Shown here piece after piece: positions 1 through 11,219 of a stretch of DNA of 64,000 bases. The notes below the pieces were generated by a model, which did not search any database, was not told the DNA's origin, and saw only the letters and a list, made by a program, of their open reading frames with translations. Made by a program: the position numbers and the translations under genes. The DNA lies in NCBI RefSeq assembly GCF_000003195.3, contig NC_012870.2, forward strand, positions 6,254,501-6,318,500, written 5' to 3'. This DNA is from Sorghum bicolor (Eukaryota > Streptophyta > Magnoliopsida > Poales > Poaceae). Position 1 is the first letter of the stretch, and each line of letters begins with the position of its first letter.

Positions 1-480
1 GGTCCGCCGCCGAGCACGCCGCTGCCCATCCCCGCAACCTGCGGCCGCACATGTCACCGGTCCCCGTCCTCGCACGTCGCCTGATAATCCCACGCCAAAT
101 CATGCGGTGCCCCGCAAAGGCAAGACCAATCCCTCTCGCCCGCAGTCCTCGCCTTGCGCCCCCTTATGCCTGCAGCACGCTCGTTGCACCAGCGTCGTTG
201 TTCTCACCATGCGCTCGCGATGAGCATGTCGTCCTATCCGCTCGTCGTCGTGGAAGGCGACCATGGCAGCAAGAACTTGGCGAGGACTGGATGTTGCTCC
301 AACCCGCCCTCGCCATCTCGGGCTTCGCTGCTGCCCGAGTCCACCTGGCCTGCTTTGCCTGCCAAGCCACCGCACAGCCGGTTGGTGAGGAACGACTCCA
401 GCCCTGGCCGGCAAGGACAGGCCAGTGCCCTAACTCGAGCCTTCGTCAAGCAACTCAATAGGTATTGTATTCGGATCTAG
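1..480. other. GC-rich segment, no gene recognised
   Basis: GC-rich sequence with several overlapping open frames on both strands, the longest about 136 codons. None shows a recognisable domain, repeat or signal peptide, and the composition drops sharply to AT-rich at about 470. It could be the 5' exon or UTR of a gene that continues to the left of the window, but nothing here proves that. Confidence 0.3.
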
Positions 481-3280
481 GTGCTACTAACTTTGATAGT
501 TTGATCCCTTTCAAATATTATAAGCCGTACATGTGCACACCCAATGTTCTTTATTGTATCTGTTTTGACCGCTTTCAGAGATTAGCAGCAATATATGTGC
601 ACACCCCAATGTCATTTACTGTATGCATGCTGCAGTTCTTTGTTCTTTTGATCTGCTTTGCTCTGAATATTCCTAGCCCTTATCTCAGTTACCAAAGTTT
701 TCTGAGACCTAGCACTGCAGAATTGTTAGAGTGCCTTGATGGCTTGTGTCAGTTATGATTTTTTAGTGCAGTTATGCAACCATGTCTGTGAAAGAATACA
801 TTGAGGAATCGAACCTTTTTATACTGCAGTTAGGCACGAATGGTTCAGCTTAGATGTTGATTTGTGAACAGTATAAAAATGGGAATCTTCACTTTCAGCT
901 ATCAAATTGGATGGGCATAGTTTTTGGGTTTCGTCAAGTTGCAGTCAAAAGTGGATCCTTTTACTTTGGTTGCTCGTTGTGGCTCCTCAGAATGAAAGAA
1001 ATAATCAAGGTAACCACCATACATATCTTGCACATTCTTGACACCTGCATGCAGGTTCAGAGGTGAAAATTCAAGCTCTACAAAGTGTTGCATTGAACCA
1101 CAACCAATTTGGAGAAATCGGGCTGCTATGTGCACTTATCTCAATAGCAGTGTGTTTGTTCTCTCCCCAGCATTATCTCCCTCTCTGCATCCCACAATAT
1201 AGGATAGATGATTTGCTAAGTTTTTAGTTACTCAGAATTCAGAACTCAGGTTTTAAAGTCTGACACCATTCTTCACTTCCTAGATTGTCCAAGTTCTAGA
1301 GTTCATTGGAAAGGAAGAAAACCCGCATCTTCTCACACCTTTAATTTTGCAGTTATGTTAATCTTTACCTCCTGTCAACACTGACTATTGTCATATTCTT
1401 TTTTTTCCTTTGGTTTTCAGATACCCATTTACATCACATCAAGTGGTGCCTCCTCTTGATTGGGAGCAATATGTGTCTAGAATAGCAAAATATACTCACA
1501 TAACAAGACCGTAAAAGGTTCGAACTCTGTTGGATGAAGTACTTAAGCCTTATAATTCTTGTTGCACGCTTTTATTCATCTCAAAATTTAAACATGGGTC
1601 CAGTTTTTTTTCAACAAAAAACATGGGTCCAATTGAATTATTACCCTACTTGTACTAGGTTTTTGAATTGCTATGTTTCATGAAAATACAAGACATGTCA
1701 GGGACTGGAGTGCAGTGAGCACATGCCTACGTGTGCAGGAACAAGGCCGTTGGCCGCCGCCAACTAGCAACTATCAGTAGAGATTTGCTTAATTTTAGTT
1801 TTAGGGCTTCTAATTTTTTTCCAAAGCTCTGCTTCTCAATTTAGATTCAGGGCTCCAAATTTCTTTGTGTGTTGAATGATTTCATTCTTTCTTGACGGTG
1901 TGGAAATGAGTAGTTGTGTTCTGATTTTATTTTCTGTGTTTTGTGCAGGTTCTCCTCCTCTTTGTCTCATGCTGCATCTCATGCACAACATTTGGCATCA
2001 GGTAACTAGCAGTCACGGTGATTTTTGAAGCACTCAAACTGATTCCAGTGACCACGACGCGTTAGAGAGCACGATGGGCAAGGTCGAGGAGTGGCATCAG
2101 GGGATTAGGAGCCTCGGTGATTTTTGAAGCACTTATAATGATTCCGGTGATTAGGTAATTTCGTCATGCATTGTTTCATTTTCAAACTCAATTTGACTTT
2201 AGGCTGGAAGGTTTTAGTTTCATTTTGGCTTAGTTGTATTACATTTTCTTTCTCAATACTTTTAGGCTTTCAAGTTTGGAAGAAATAAAATGCTCACATC
2301 TTTATGGCCCCTTGTGATTGACACTGAGAAACATCTAGAATGTTCATGAAATTCAAAAATAGTAGATGATCTCTTTGTTTTTTTAAGTATAGATTGGATG
2401 TCTTTATAATCTAGCATTAAGCATTGGATGCCCACTCTTCTACCAGAATGAAACAAGTGAAACAATCAAATCAATGGTGAATTCTTAGGACACAAATATG
2501 CAATGTATTTATTTTTCAAGCGATCTATGCAGGGTTCAGGGATTCCACTGAACCTCATGTCTGCCTAACACAACATTATACTTGAGCAATTCCTTCCTTC
2601 AGTTCAGTACTCGTCTTCGATCGCTAAGCTGACCTTTGCATTTTTTCAGACATGAAAACTGAGAGTGCCTTAACAGCAACGATGGCTGCGGAGGAGTGCA
2701 AAAGCATGGGCCATCAAGCTTAAGCACACGGTCGGACGGTGACCTATGCACGGACAAGCATCCCGCGGTGACTAGCCTGTACAAAACAGGAAAGAGGGAA
2801 GGGAATGAGGAAGAAGATGGGACAATTTGATCTAGAAATTGTGATAAATGCATTCAAGTGGTATATTTTGGAACATAAATGACATATTTTCCCATTGCAA
2901 CACAAATGTTGGCCACTTTCATAAAATTGTACACATATTCCACATATTTTTGAGAATACAGAGGGATTTATGCTCAAAGCAGAATAGCAATGCCCTGTTT
3001 TGCTTAGGACCTCTTACTAGGTAGGCACTATTTCTTCTTGACAACCTAACCTTAATGTGCCAAAAATATATATGTTCTTATATGTTCAAAACTGTTTGGT
3101 CAATAAGTTAATTATAGACGTAGTACTAGCTTGTTGTTCTTACTTCAGGACAGGGAAGTGTCACAGGTGAAAAAACAAATTTTGTTATATGTTCTATTTT
3201 CTGGCTACACATCGTCAGCACTGCAAATTTGACTGGAATGTGGTAGAGTCCCTCGAGGTGCTATGCCAACCTTACCTAGA
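481..3280. other. AT-rich spacer
   Basis: AT-rich sequence without a usable open frame. It holds one short protein-like exon relic (listed separately at 1422-1513) and poly-T tracts. No promoter, RNA gene or complete transposon could be defined. Confidence 0.4.
1422..1513 (+). pseudogene. Possible orphan exon relic
   Basis: A pyrimidine-rich stretch ending in CAG at 1418-1420 looks like a splice acceptor. In the frame starting at 1422 there are about 30 codons of protein-like sequence, including VVPPLDWEQYVSRIAKYTH, before a TAA stop. The same frame stays open after the stop for about 20 further codons (VRTLLDEVLKPY), which suggests one nonsense change in a former exon. The family was not identified. 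A chance open stretch is the alternative. Confidence 0.25.
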
Positions 3281-3286
3281 GCACCT

Positions 3287-3545
3287 AGAAGTCGTTTAAG
3301 ATAATGACACGGTCTCCAAAACATAATTTTGACCTCTTATTTTTATATAAAAAATTAGGAAACAAATGATATATATATATATATATCAATATATGTATCT
3401 TTTATGAAAGTATTTTTCAAGACAAATCTATTATATAATTTTCACATTTGCAAACTCAATAATTTAAAAGTTATTAATAATTTATATTCTCAATGTTTGA
3501 CCCAAACCTTGTCTAAAACGACTTCTAAATCCTATATGGAGGGAG
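3287..3545. mobile_element. Stowaway-like MITE, copy 1
   Basis: The right end carries the grass Stowaway-type terminus (GGAGGGAG followed by TA at 3546-3547). The interior is clearly homologous, in inverted orientation, to the element at 32763-33005. The left terminus has decayed. It contains an (AT)n run at about 3368-3386. Confidence 0.65.
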
Positions 3546-3921
3546 TATATGTTTTTGAAGTTTACTCTGAAAATTTTTATCTGAATTTTAGAGTTCTTAA
3601 TTAATACAGTTGGTGTAAATTTTTGATGATATGCTTTTTGCCAATTTACATTTATACTCAAAATGTCCATAGGATGTTATAGAGATACGGTGAAACTTGT
3701 TCAAAAATTTATTGGTGCACGAAGGAAATGAATATTGGACATTTTTTTCTAACGATATAAAACATTACCTTAGCCACATCATAGAAAGGTCAACACAATA
3801 GAGTTTGTGAGCTTACAACTCCACGCTCTCTGTAAAGTCATTTTAACATCGATATTTAGTTTTATAATATTGTTATCTTATCATGTGATTTCTTGTGTTT
3901 TTGATATAAAATATTAGCTAT

Positions 3922-3951
3922 CCCGTAGCAACGCACGGGCATGCTACCTAG
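3922..3951 (+). mobile_element. Helitron 3' terminus
   Basis: A short hairpin (CCCGT at 3922-3926 pairing with ACGGG at 3935-3939) is followed by eight bases and then CTAG at 3948-3951, with T next. That is the standard Helitron 3' end: a hairpin 6-12 bases before CTAR, insertion between A and T. The 5' TC end was not found, so the length of the element is unknown. The same terminal sequence occurs inverted at 45848. Confidence 0.6.
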
Positions 3952-3954
3952 TCT

Positions 3955-4175
3955 ACCCAAAATCTAAAATTTTTAAGATCTTTTGTCATATTGAATTTTT
4001 AGACACATGCATAGAGTATTAAATATAAACGGAAATAAAAACTAATTGCACAGTTTGGTCGAAATTTACGAGACGAATCTTTTGAGCCTAGTTAGTCTAT
4101 AATTGGATAATAATTATCACAAACAAACGAAAGTGCTACCGTGTTGCGAAAAAATTTCGAAAAATAACTAAGGCC
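3955..4175. mobile_element. GGCCTTGTTTAGTT-family MITE, 5'-truncated
   Basis: Interior matches the dispersed MITE family seen at 14757, 20662 and elsewhere (a CGAATCTTTTGAGCCTAGTT box and CAAACGAAAGTGCTAC box). The left terminal repeat is missing and the element starts directly after the Helitron 3' end. Its right end abuts the next MITE, with the two sharing the AAGGCC sequence. Confidence 0.65.
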
Positions 4176-4443
4176 TTGTTTAGTTTACAAAAATTTTCAA
4201 GATTCTCTATTACATCGAATCTTTGTACGCATACATGGAGCGTTAAAAATAGACGAAAACAAAAATTAATTGTACAGTTTGTCTGTAATTTGCGAGACGA
4301 ATCTTTTGAGCCTATTTATTCCGTAATTAGACAATAATTGTCACATACAAACAAAAGTGTTACGGTAACCAAAACTAAAATTTTTCACGATCCAAATGTT
4401 ACGGTAGCCAAAACCAAAATTTTTCGCGAGCCTTAACAAGGCC
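4172..4443. mobile_element. GGCCTTGTTTAGTT-family MITE
   Basis: Left terminus GGCCTTGTTTAGTT and right terminus AACAAGGCC. The interior is family-typical. Close to the right end a unit of about 39 bp (TGTTACGGTA...TTTTTC) occurs twice in tandem, between about 4357 and 4432. No exact target duplication is visible. Confidence 0.75.
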
Positions 4444-4765
4444 TGAGCACAAAGGCGGCGCTCAGGCTCAGGCTCTCACCGACGGCGGGACAGTCCCAAG
4501 CTCAGCGGTGGCATCAGTGGCTCGCCCTCCTGCCTCTGGCTAGTCACCTCGCGCTTGCCTCCGTCCTCCACACACCGGCCAACGATCCTTCGTACCATCG
4601 ACGACGTCTGGCCCCTGCGGCTGCGCCGCGTGCCACGCACGGCCGGTGGGCAGCTGGAGCCGCTGCTCCACCAAGGCAGTCGCGCCGCTTTGGGACCGCG
4701 CCATAGTGAAGCGCTAGGCTTTAGCGCGCTGAAGCGTGCGCTTAGCAGGGGCAGACCTCGCACTA

Positions 4766-4979
4766 GGGCCATGTTTGGTTCTATTTTTTCTTTTAAAAAT
4801 AGACGCGGTAGTACTTTTGTTTATATATATGATAAATATTATTTAATTATAGATTAAATAGATTTAAAAAAATTGTCTTACAAATTACAAATAAACTGTA
4901 TAATATCGTAAAATTTGATGTGATAGAGAATATAAAAAAATTATAAATTTTTCTCAACTAAAGAAGGCCTAGGACAGCC
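4766..4979. mobile_element. Tourist-like MITE, degenerate
   Basis: Starts GGGCCATGTTTGGTTC and ends AACTAAAGAAGGCC, an imperfect terminal inverted repeat around an AT-rich interior of about 200 bp. It sits just upstream of the INDH 5' region. Confidence 0.45.
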
Positions 4980-5978
4980 CAGGCCATGGCTCTCGTCGTG
5001 GCCCAAGTAACATGAGAGCAGCTCTTCTGGCCCATCAAGCACTCCAGGAGTAGGTCAACAGACGCCGCTCGGCGCTCGCGTGTCGTGTCTCCGTTGCGAG
5101 TCGCGGCCGCCGCCGTCGCCCCACGGCTACAACGCGCCACCGGCCGCCGAGCCGTGCCGCCGTCCGACCGTCGCCGTTCTGTCCCTCGCGGCCTCGCCCT
5201 CTCCGCTCTGCACTCCGCGGCCGGCTCGGCTCCTTCCTCAAATCCTCAGCCAGGCGCCGCCCGCTCGACTCGGCACACCGACCGGCCGACTCTGCTCGGC
5301 TTCCGTCGCTGCCTCGCTGGCTGGCCAAGCCGACTAGCCGAGGCCGAGCAGTTGCAGGTGAGCAGACAGCAGAGCAGAGCAACTGAGCAAGCGTCCGTAA
5401 GGCCTGCCATTGGTTGTCCCTCTTGACTGTGAGTGGATTGGGCACTGCCATCAGCTTAACCCGGTGCGCACCCTTACCATGATGGTCCTCTGTAATTCAC
5501 ATCCTCTTCCTGTGCTATGAATGATCTTTGATCTGAACGCTGCATCAGAGCAACTGCATATTTTTACTGATATATATTATGACTATTTGGAAATGATTTA
5601 TAAGCAAGCGGCTTGTATGCCTGTATTCTTGTTGATGATGCTAGTGAGAGAACTTATAGAACTAGTATTATTTAGTCGAAGAACATGTCTCGATTTGCAA
5701 ACTTTCCATAAGAATAGTTGTTTTTCTCTGTGACACACATGTATATGGTCATATAGGTTATGGTGTAGGTTTTGGTTTTTGGCCGCTAAAAATTTGGCCC
5801 TAGTCTTGGCTAAACCCTGGGTCCGCCACTGGTGCTTAGTGCCGTTTTTTGGAACCCTGCTTGGGCTTAGCATTATGAAGTGAAAAGAGTATAATCAGTG
5901 CCCCCTCTTGCTGCTTTCAGGTCTGCCACTGCCGTCGCTGTTGCTGTGGGCAAGGAACGAAGCGCTCCCCCGTTCTCA

Positions 5979-8900
5979 ATGGAGCACATTTTCTTTTCGA
6001 TGCACCGGATAGCCTCTCGCTCGGTGAGACATCAGGTATTCAATTGTTTATTGCTTCCAAGGATTCTCCCCCACTTCTCCCCTAATTATCCTGTGCAAAA
6101 TTGCAGTTTTTTCCTTGCCCATCCCTCCTGACTGTTCCGGTAATCCAGAACAATTGTGTTTTCCCTCCAGTTTTCTAGCTTATTATCGCTCCTTTTTGCC
6201 TAGGGTTTGCTTGGAAGGGGATGGTACAGCTCTGCTGCGAAGGGGGGCCCTTCGATCGCCGGTGTAAGCGACATCATTGCTGTCGCATCAGGGAAAGGCG
6301 GCGTAGGCAAGTCCACCACTGCAGGTCTACATTTCTCTTAACACTAGAATAGCTCGCATTTGTCCAATTCTTGTTCAGATTTGATATTGGTGCAGATGGC
6401 TTTAAGGATGATGTGTTGTGATTGTGGAGCTTGAATCTTTTAGATCTGTTTGGAGGTATATTGAAACCAAAAGTTGGGTTGTGCTAAAGATACTTCCTAG
6501 TTCTTATTAGCTATCTTGAAGCAGAAAGGGTTCTTAACTTGAGTCGAGGAGATAGATGCCAATGATTTTGGTGCATAATTTTTGTTTTAACTTTTAAACA
6601 ATGATGGCAATATAAAGTTAGCAGTTGTCTTGTAGTCATATTTCTTGAGTTCCTGCTCCATTTTTGTTTCTTTCTGTTCACTAGAGTTAAAATTGCTCCT
6701 TCATATTGGCAATTGTATTCATGCAGTTAACATTGCTGTAGCACTTGCCAAAGAGTTTAAGCTTCAGGTTGGTTTGCTAGATGCCGACATCTATGGACCA
6801 TCCGTTCCCACAATGATGAATCTCCATGCCAAGCCTGAAGTAAGTGAAGGTACCTGTTGGATCTCTTTCAGCACATCCATGGTGTACACCATATGCATTC
6901 TTATATATGTTAAAACTTGTCAGGCTATCCACCTAGGACCTTGGTTGTCTTGTTTAGATTTTTTTAGATTTATCTTTTATCATGATACTGTTGCATATCA
7001 AAATTTGATTTGTGTGAATTGAATCATATCAGAAAAAAATGAAGAAATGTTTACTGGACACAACCTTGCTAAATGAAAAGTACAAGTCAAAACACTGTGC
7101 TGTAAAAACCAAAGATAAGCATGTTTTTAGAACTCGGTTGCTCATTTTTCCCTGATATCTTTTCTCTTGCTACATGGTTAAACAAAACTATTCATGTTCT
7201 TTTCATGGCTGCGCCATTTTTTTAATTAAATGGTGCTTAACTCTCTAGGGCTTGTTTGGTTTGGTGGGGGTTGGAGGGGGATTAAAGGGTATTAAATCCC
7301 TTGCAAGCCAAAAACCCTCTTATCCTCTCCAATCCCCTTGAGGAGGGGATTAAGTGAACAAGGCCTTGGCTAGACTACAATGACAGGTTCATTTTTTAAG
7401 GTGATCTAATTTAATTAAATGAACAGCAATTGATTGGCCATTGCACTAGTTTTAGTTTGGTTCAGTTGAAACCGCAAACCATCAAACTTATTACCTTTTG
7501 AACAAGTTTGATAAACACCAGGCAGTCCAAAATTAACATGGGAAAGTGTTTTTCACTGATCAGAATTTTAATCTATGTCTAGCTGAGCAGTGAGCTAAAT
7601 ACAGCTATTTGGAAATGTAATTCTTCACTATTCTTTAATAGATGTACAGCGATTACCCTGCCAAGCCTGTTAACTGGTCAACTAATTCCTGGACCATGGC
7701 TATAATATGGGTACCTTTTTTTAACTACAATTGCATTTGCTGTTCCTTTGTCGGTTTATTATTTTTTAATTACATATTTCTTTTTTGCAGATATGAAGAT
7801 GATTCCAGTTGAGAACCATGGTGTGCGATGCATGTCCATTGGTTTTCTTGTAGACAAAGATGCACCAATTGTTTGGAGAGGTCCTATGGTTTGTCTTTGC
7901 ATGTGCTTCTCTTAAGTTCTCCTTTGAAGTGTCTATAAACCCTTTGGCCATTTATCATGTCGAAACATTTCCTTTTCTGTTGCATGTTTAGTGCATAAAA
8001 ACATAAACTGAAATGTAGACATGCATATTATTGTGAAAACATGTTTATATGGAAACAAATCACAGACTGTTGCAGCTTTAGTTACTTTCTGTTCTTGCAT
8101 ATTTTAAGGCCTTGTTTAGTTCACCCCAAAAACCAAAAAGTTTTCAAGATTCCCCGTCACATCGAATCTTTCGACACATGCATGAAGCGTTAAATATAAA
8201 CAAAAATAAAAACTAATTGCACAGTTTACCTGTAAATCGTGAGACGAATCTTTTGATCCTAGTTAGTCTATGATTGGACAATATTTATCACAAACAAACA
8301 AAAGTGTTACAGTAGCGAAATCCAAAATCTTTTCGCATCTAAACAAGGCCTTAATGCAACAAAACTGGTCTAGGGTTAGGATCATGAAGGGCTGGTGTAT
8401 GTGAACAGTTTTGTTTTATATTTTCACTCCATGCATGTGATGTTACAATTAAATCTTATAGATGGTGAAATGGCTAATTTGAAATTCCTTTGAATTACTG
8501 CTTGAAAAAAACAAGTTTTGCAGCTGATTGAAATATGTAATGATGGTGAATTGGCTTTTGCTATATTCGAATGAGTTGCCATCGGTAATATTTTACATAG
8601 ATATAATGCTGTAGTTTCATATTTACGATTTGTGTTCGTTTGTCAAGTTCTATGTTGGTAATACTACTTTTATCTTGGTATATCAGGTAATGAGTGCTCT
8701 TGAGAAGATGACAAGGGGAGTTGCTTGGGGGGACCTTGATATTCTTGTTGTTGATATGCCCCCAGGCACTGGTGATGCTCAACTATCGATGTCCCAAAGG
8801 CTTCGGTTATCTGGTATTTATACATCTGACTATGAAGCTGCAAATGCTGATTGGATACATATTTTAAATTTTAGTTTTTACATATTGTTTCTGCAGGTGC

Positions 8901-9797
8901 TTTAATTGTTTCAACTCCTCAAGATATTGCTCTTATTGATGCTAGAAGAGGAGCCAACATGTTCCGCAAAGTTCAAGTTCCTGTACAGTCTGTTTAACTT
9001 CGTCTATCTTCTTTGTCTCCATAACTGTTTGTCTGTATCACATTTTAAATTTCTATTTCAAGTTATAATTCTTCAGTTTATTCTGTTAATTTTGTTTTTA
9101 GTTTTTTCTAAACTTCGTCAGTTACTGTTTTGTAGTCGATTGTATGTCAACCCTGAAAATAAGGGTATCACTTATCCACCTTATATCTAGTTTTCACATC
9201 ACAACTGAGTATTTTGGTTTCACAGATTCTGGGATTGGTAGAGAATATGAGTTGCTTTAAGTGCCCAAAATGTGGTGAGAAATCTTACATCTTCGGGGAA
9301 GGTGGAGCACAGAGAACTGCAGAGGAAATGGACATGAAATTACTTGGTGCTGTGAGTGAATCTTGTCATAATTGATTTCATTTGGCACCAATTCTTGAGT
9401 TGTGATGATTATGCTTGTCTCTTTTATATCTGAGAAAGGATGAATCTTTTTCAAAGATTAGACTGTTACTTCAATTTCCATGAATTTCAGATGCAGAGAA
9501 CATTCTGTTAGGAAAGCACCCAAATTTGGTTTTACTGCAGATGGATAATTGGCATCAGTTTTATATATGTTTTATTTACATATACATATGAGCTTATGGT
9601 ACACAGCGGTTGTTTTTCTTCAATAGGTACCTCTTGAAATCGGCATCAGAACAGGTTCAGACGAAGGCCAGCCTATCGTTGTATCATCACCGAACTCTGC
9701 ATCCGCGCAAGCGTACGTAAATATTGCTGAGAAGGTGACTCAAAGGCTCAATGAGCTAGCAGAGGAGCGACGGATGGGCCCAGAAATCTTACTTTGA
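5979..9797 (+). CDS. INDH: Iron-sulfur protein required for NADH dehydrogenase (IND1/NUBPL type)
   Basis: P-loop ATPase of the Mrp/NBP35 family that delivers [4Fe-4S] clusters to mitochondrial complex I. Coding exons: 5979-6035, 6204-6324, 6727-6849, 7791-7888, 8687-8813, 8897-8982, 9226-9351, 9627-9797. All introns are GT-AG and the frame closes at 302 residues. The N terminus is Arg/Ser-rich with no acidic stretch after residue 3, as in mitochondrial presequences. The deviant Walker [10 protein letters not shown] is at about residues 49-57, DADIYGPS follows, then [11 protein letters not shown]. The cluster-binding CPKC pair is C217 and C220. An upstream exon (about 5050-5357, donor GTGAGC) probably carries 5' UTR, joined to an acceptor at 5920. 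A start at 6000 is possible. Site II-type GGCCCA motifs lie at 5000-5005 and 5029-5034. The cytosolic NBP35 family is less likely, because the N-terminal four-cysteine motif is absent. Confidence 0.93.
7250..7371. mobile_element. Short Tourist-like MITE in INDH intron
   Basis: GGGCTTGTTTGGTTTGG at the left and GTGAACAAGGCC at the right form an imperfect terminal inverted repeat around about 100 bp with internal pairing (GGAGGGGATTAA against TTAATCCCC-type sequence). It lies in the INDH intron between 6850 and 7790. Confidence 0.5.
8108..8350. mobile_element. GGCCTTGTTTAGTT-family MITE in INDH intron
   Basis: A 243-bp element with termini GGCCTTGTTTAGTT and CTAAACAAGGCC. Both sides are flanked by TTAA (8104-8107 and 8351-8354). 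It sits in the INDH intron 7889-8686. The interior belongs to the subfamily with CACAAACAAACAAAAGTG, shared with 21517-21759 and 57195-57437. Confidence 0.85.
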
Positions 9798-10087
9798 GAA
9801 ATTCAGGCCGCTTTTGTTCACACCTTTACCCGTTTCACGCTAGGGCTGCAAAGAAATTATATCTCTACTGATAAGTAGATTGTTTTTTTTAGGCAAAAGA
9901 TAAGTAGATTGTTGTTGGAAGTAAACTTTAAATTTTATTATCAGTTGGGCTGGAAATTTACTCAAATAAACCTCTGCTGGCAGCCTTGCCTTTGTCATGC
10001 ATGTCCTTTGCCTAGTCTCTGCGTTCTGCATGACTCGTTGAATGATATTATTATGTGGACTGTGCTTTTAGCATGCAATATTATCGG

Positions 10088-10473
10088 CAAAATATTCAGT
10101 GCAAACCACATCTTCGGTACAATCCATGAAAATCCAATTAAAATCATACTTAAAAGTTTTTTAAAAAATTAAATTTATGCACGCCAATAGTGCATATATA
10201 GATGTGTATTGTCACAAAAATTGAGATTCAAACTTGTTTTATAAAAATTCGTATGAAAATAACAAATTTTATTTACATATGCACTAGAGGACAAAAATCT
10301 AGGAACATATGAGTTTCTATAAAAGAAGATAGAATCTCAAATTTTATGACAGTGCACATCTATAGATGCACTATTGGTGTGTATAGTTTTAAACTTTTTG
10401 AAAACTCCTAAGTATGGTTTTGAAAATAGTTTTCATGATTGCACTGAATATGTGGTTTGCACAGGATATTTTG
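10088..10473. mobile_element. Foldback element with long terminal inverted repeats
   Basis: The left arm from 10088 (CAAAATATTCAGTGCAAACC) is matched in inverted form by the right arm ending at 10473. Pairing continues through CACCAATAGTGCAT and ATAGATGTG motifs almost to the centre, about 140 bases per arm. The long arms resemble Mutator-like MITEs, but no 9-bp duplication could be confirmed. It lies about 290 bp downstream of the INDH stop codon. Confidence 0.65.
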
Positions 10474-10583
10474 TCTATATTATCACCTTTCCACATGTGA
10501 ACACTCCTGTTTATTTGGCATCTAGGGCTGCTGCCTAGTAGTGTGTGTAGGCTAGAAGAGAGGTCATATGGGTGTTAGCGGGC

Positions 10584-11211
10584 TAGTGTTGGCAATGGGT
10601 AAATCCCCATCGGGTATGAACTCCCCAGACCCATCCCCGTGACAACAATATGACACCACGGGTATCCCCATATACAGTGATGGGTGGGAGAATTTCCCCA
10701 GACCCATACCCGGGTGGGTAAATTAGACCCAGCGGGTCACCCATACTCGCCAAACATCAACAATTCACAAGCACCAGTCACGTAGTAGCAATTCACAAGC
10801 ATCGTCACATAGCCATTCACAAGCATCGTCACATAGCCACCTCACCATATACCTAGCAAATAGTAACATAATAATTTCTGCTGCAACCACTAGTCACAAC
10901 ACCATAATAGTTCATTGTCCATACAAATCACGTAGTAGAGAGTAGTACTTTGCTAGCACTACATAGGGTTTCAATGTATAGGCTGCCGGTGGACTGGTGG
11001 CTGGTGGGCTTCTTTAGTTTTAGGCTGGGTATTTTTCACCCATGAGTAAATGGGTATGGGGACTATTAGAACGTCCCCATACCCGCGTACCCAATGGGTG
11101 AAGGGTTTGCTCCGTTTGTGTACCCATGGGTACTGGTTTCACTCCATATTGATACCCTAATAGAGTAAATACCCATCGGGTCGCGGGTCGTGGGCCCCAT
11201 TGACATCTTTA
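10584..11211. mobile_element. Complete non-autonomous hAT element
   Basis: A 628-bp element with perfect 8-bp target duplications TAGCGGGC at 10576-10583 and 11212-11219. The left terminus TAGTGTTGGCAATGGG and the inverted right terminus TAAAGATGTCAATGGG match at 12 of 16 positions. Subterminal copies of CCCATCGGGT and many GGGTA/TACCC repeats are present. An open frame of 146 codons on the minus strand starts beyond the right end and is not transposase-like. An 8-bp duplication with TA-RNG ends is diagnostic of hAT elements. Confidence 0.88.
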
Positions 11212-11219
11212 TAGCGGGC

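Noticed and set aside
3016..3954. Possible element with ACTAGGTAG at both ends
   Set aside because: Only nine bases match in inverted form and the right end already fits a Helitron terminus. No duplication supports a TIR element.
5085..5426. N-terminal coding exon for INDH
   Set aside because: The donor at 5358 joins to the acceptor at 5920 in the wrong phase for the INDH frame. It is better explained as 5' UTR.
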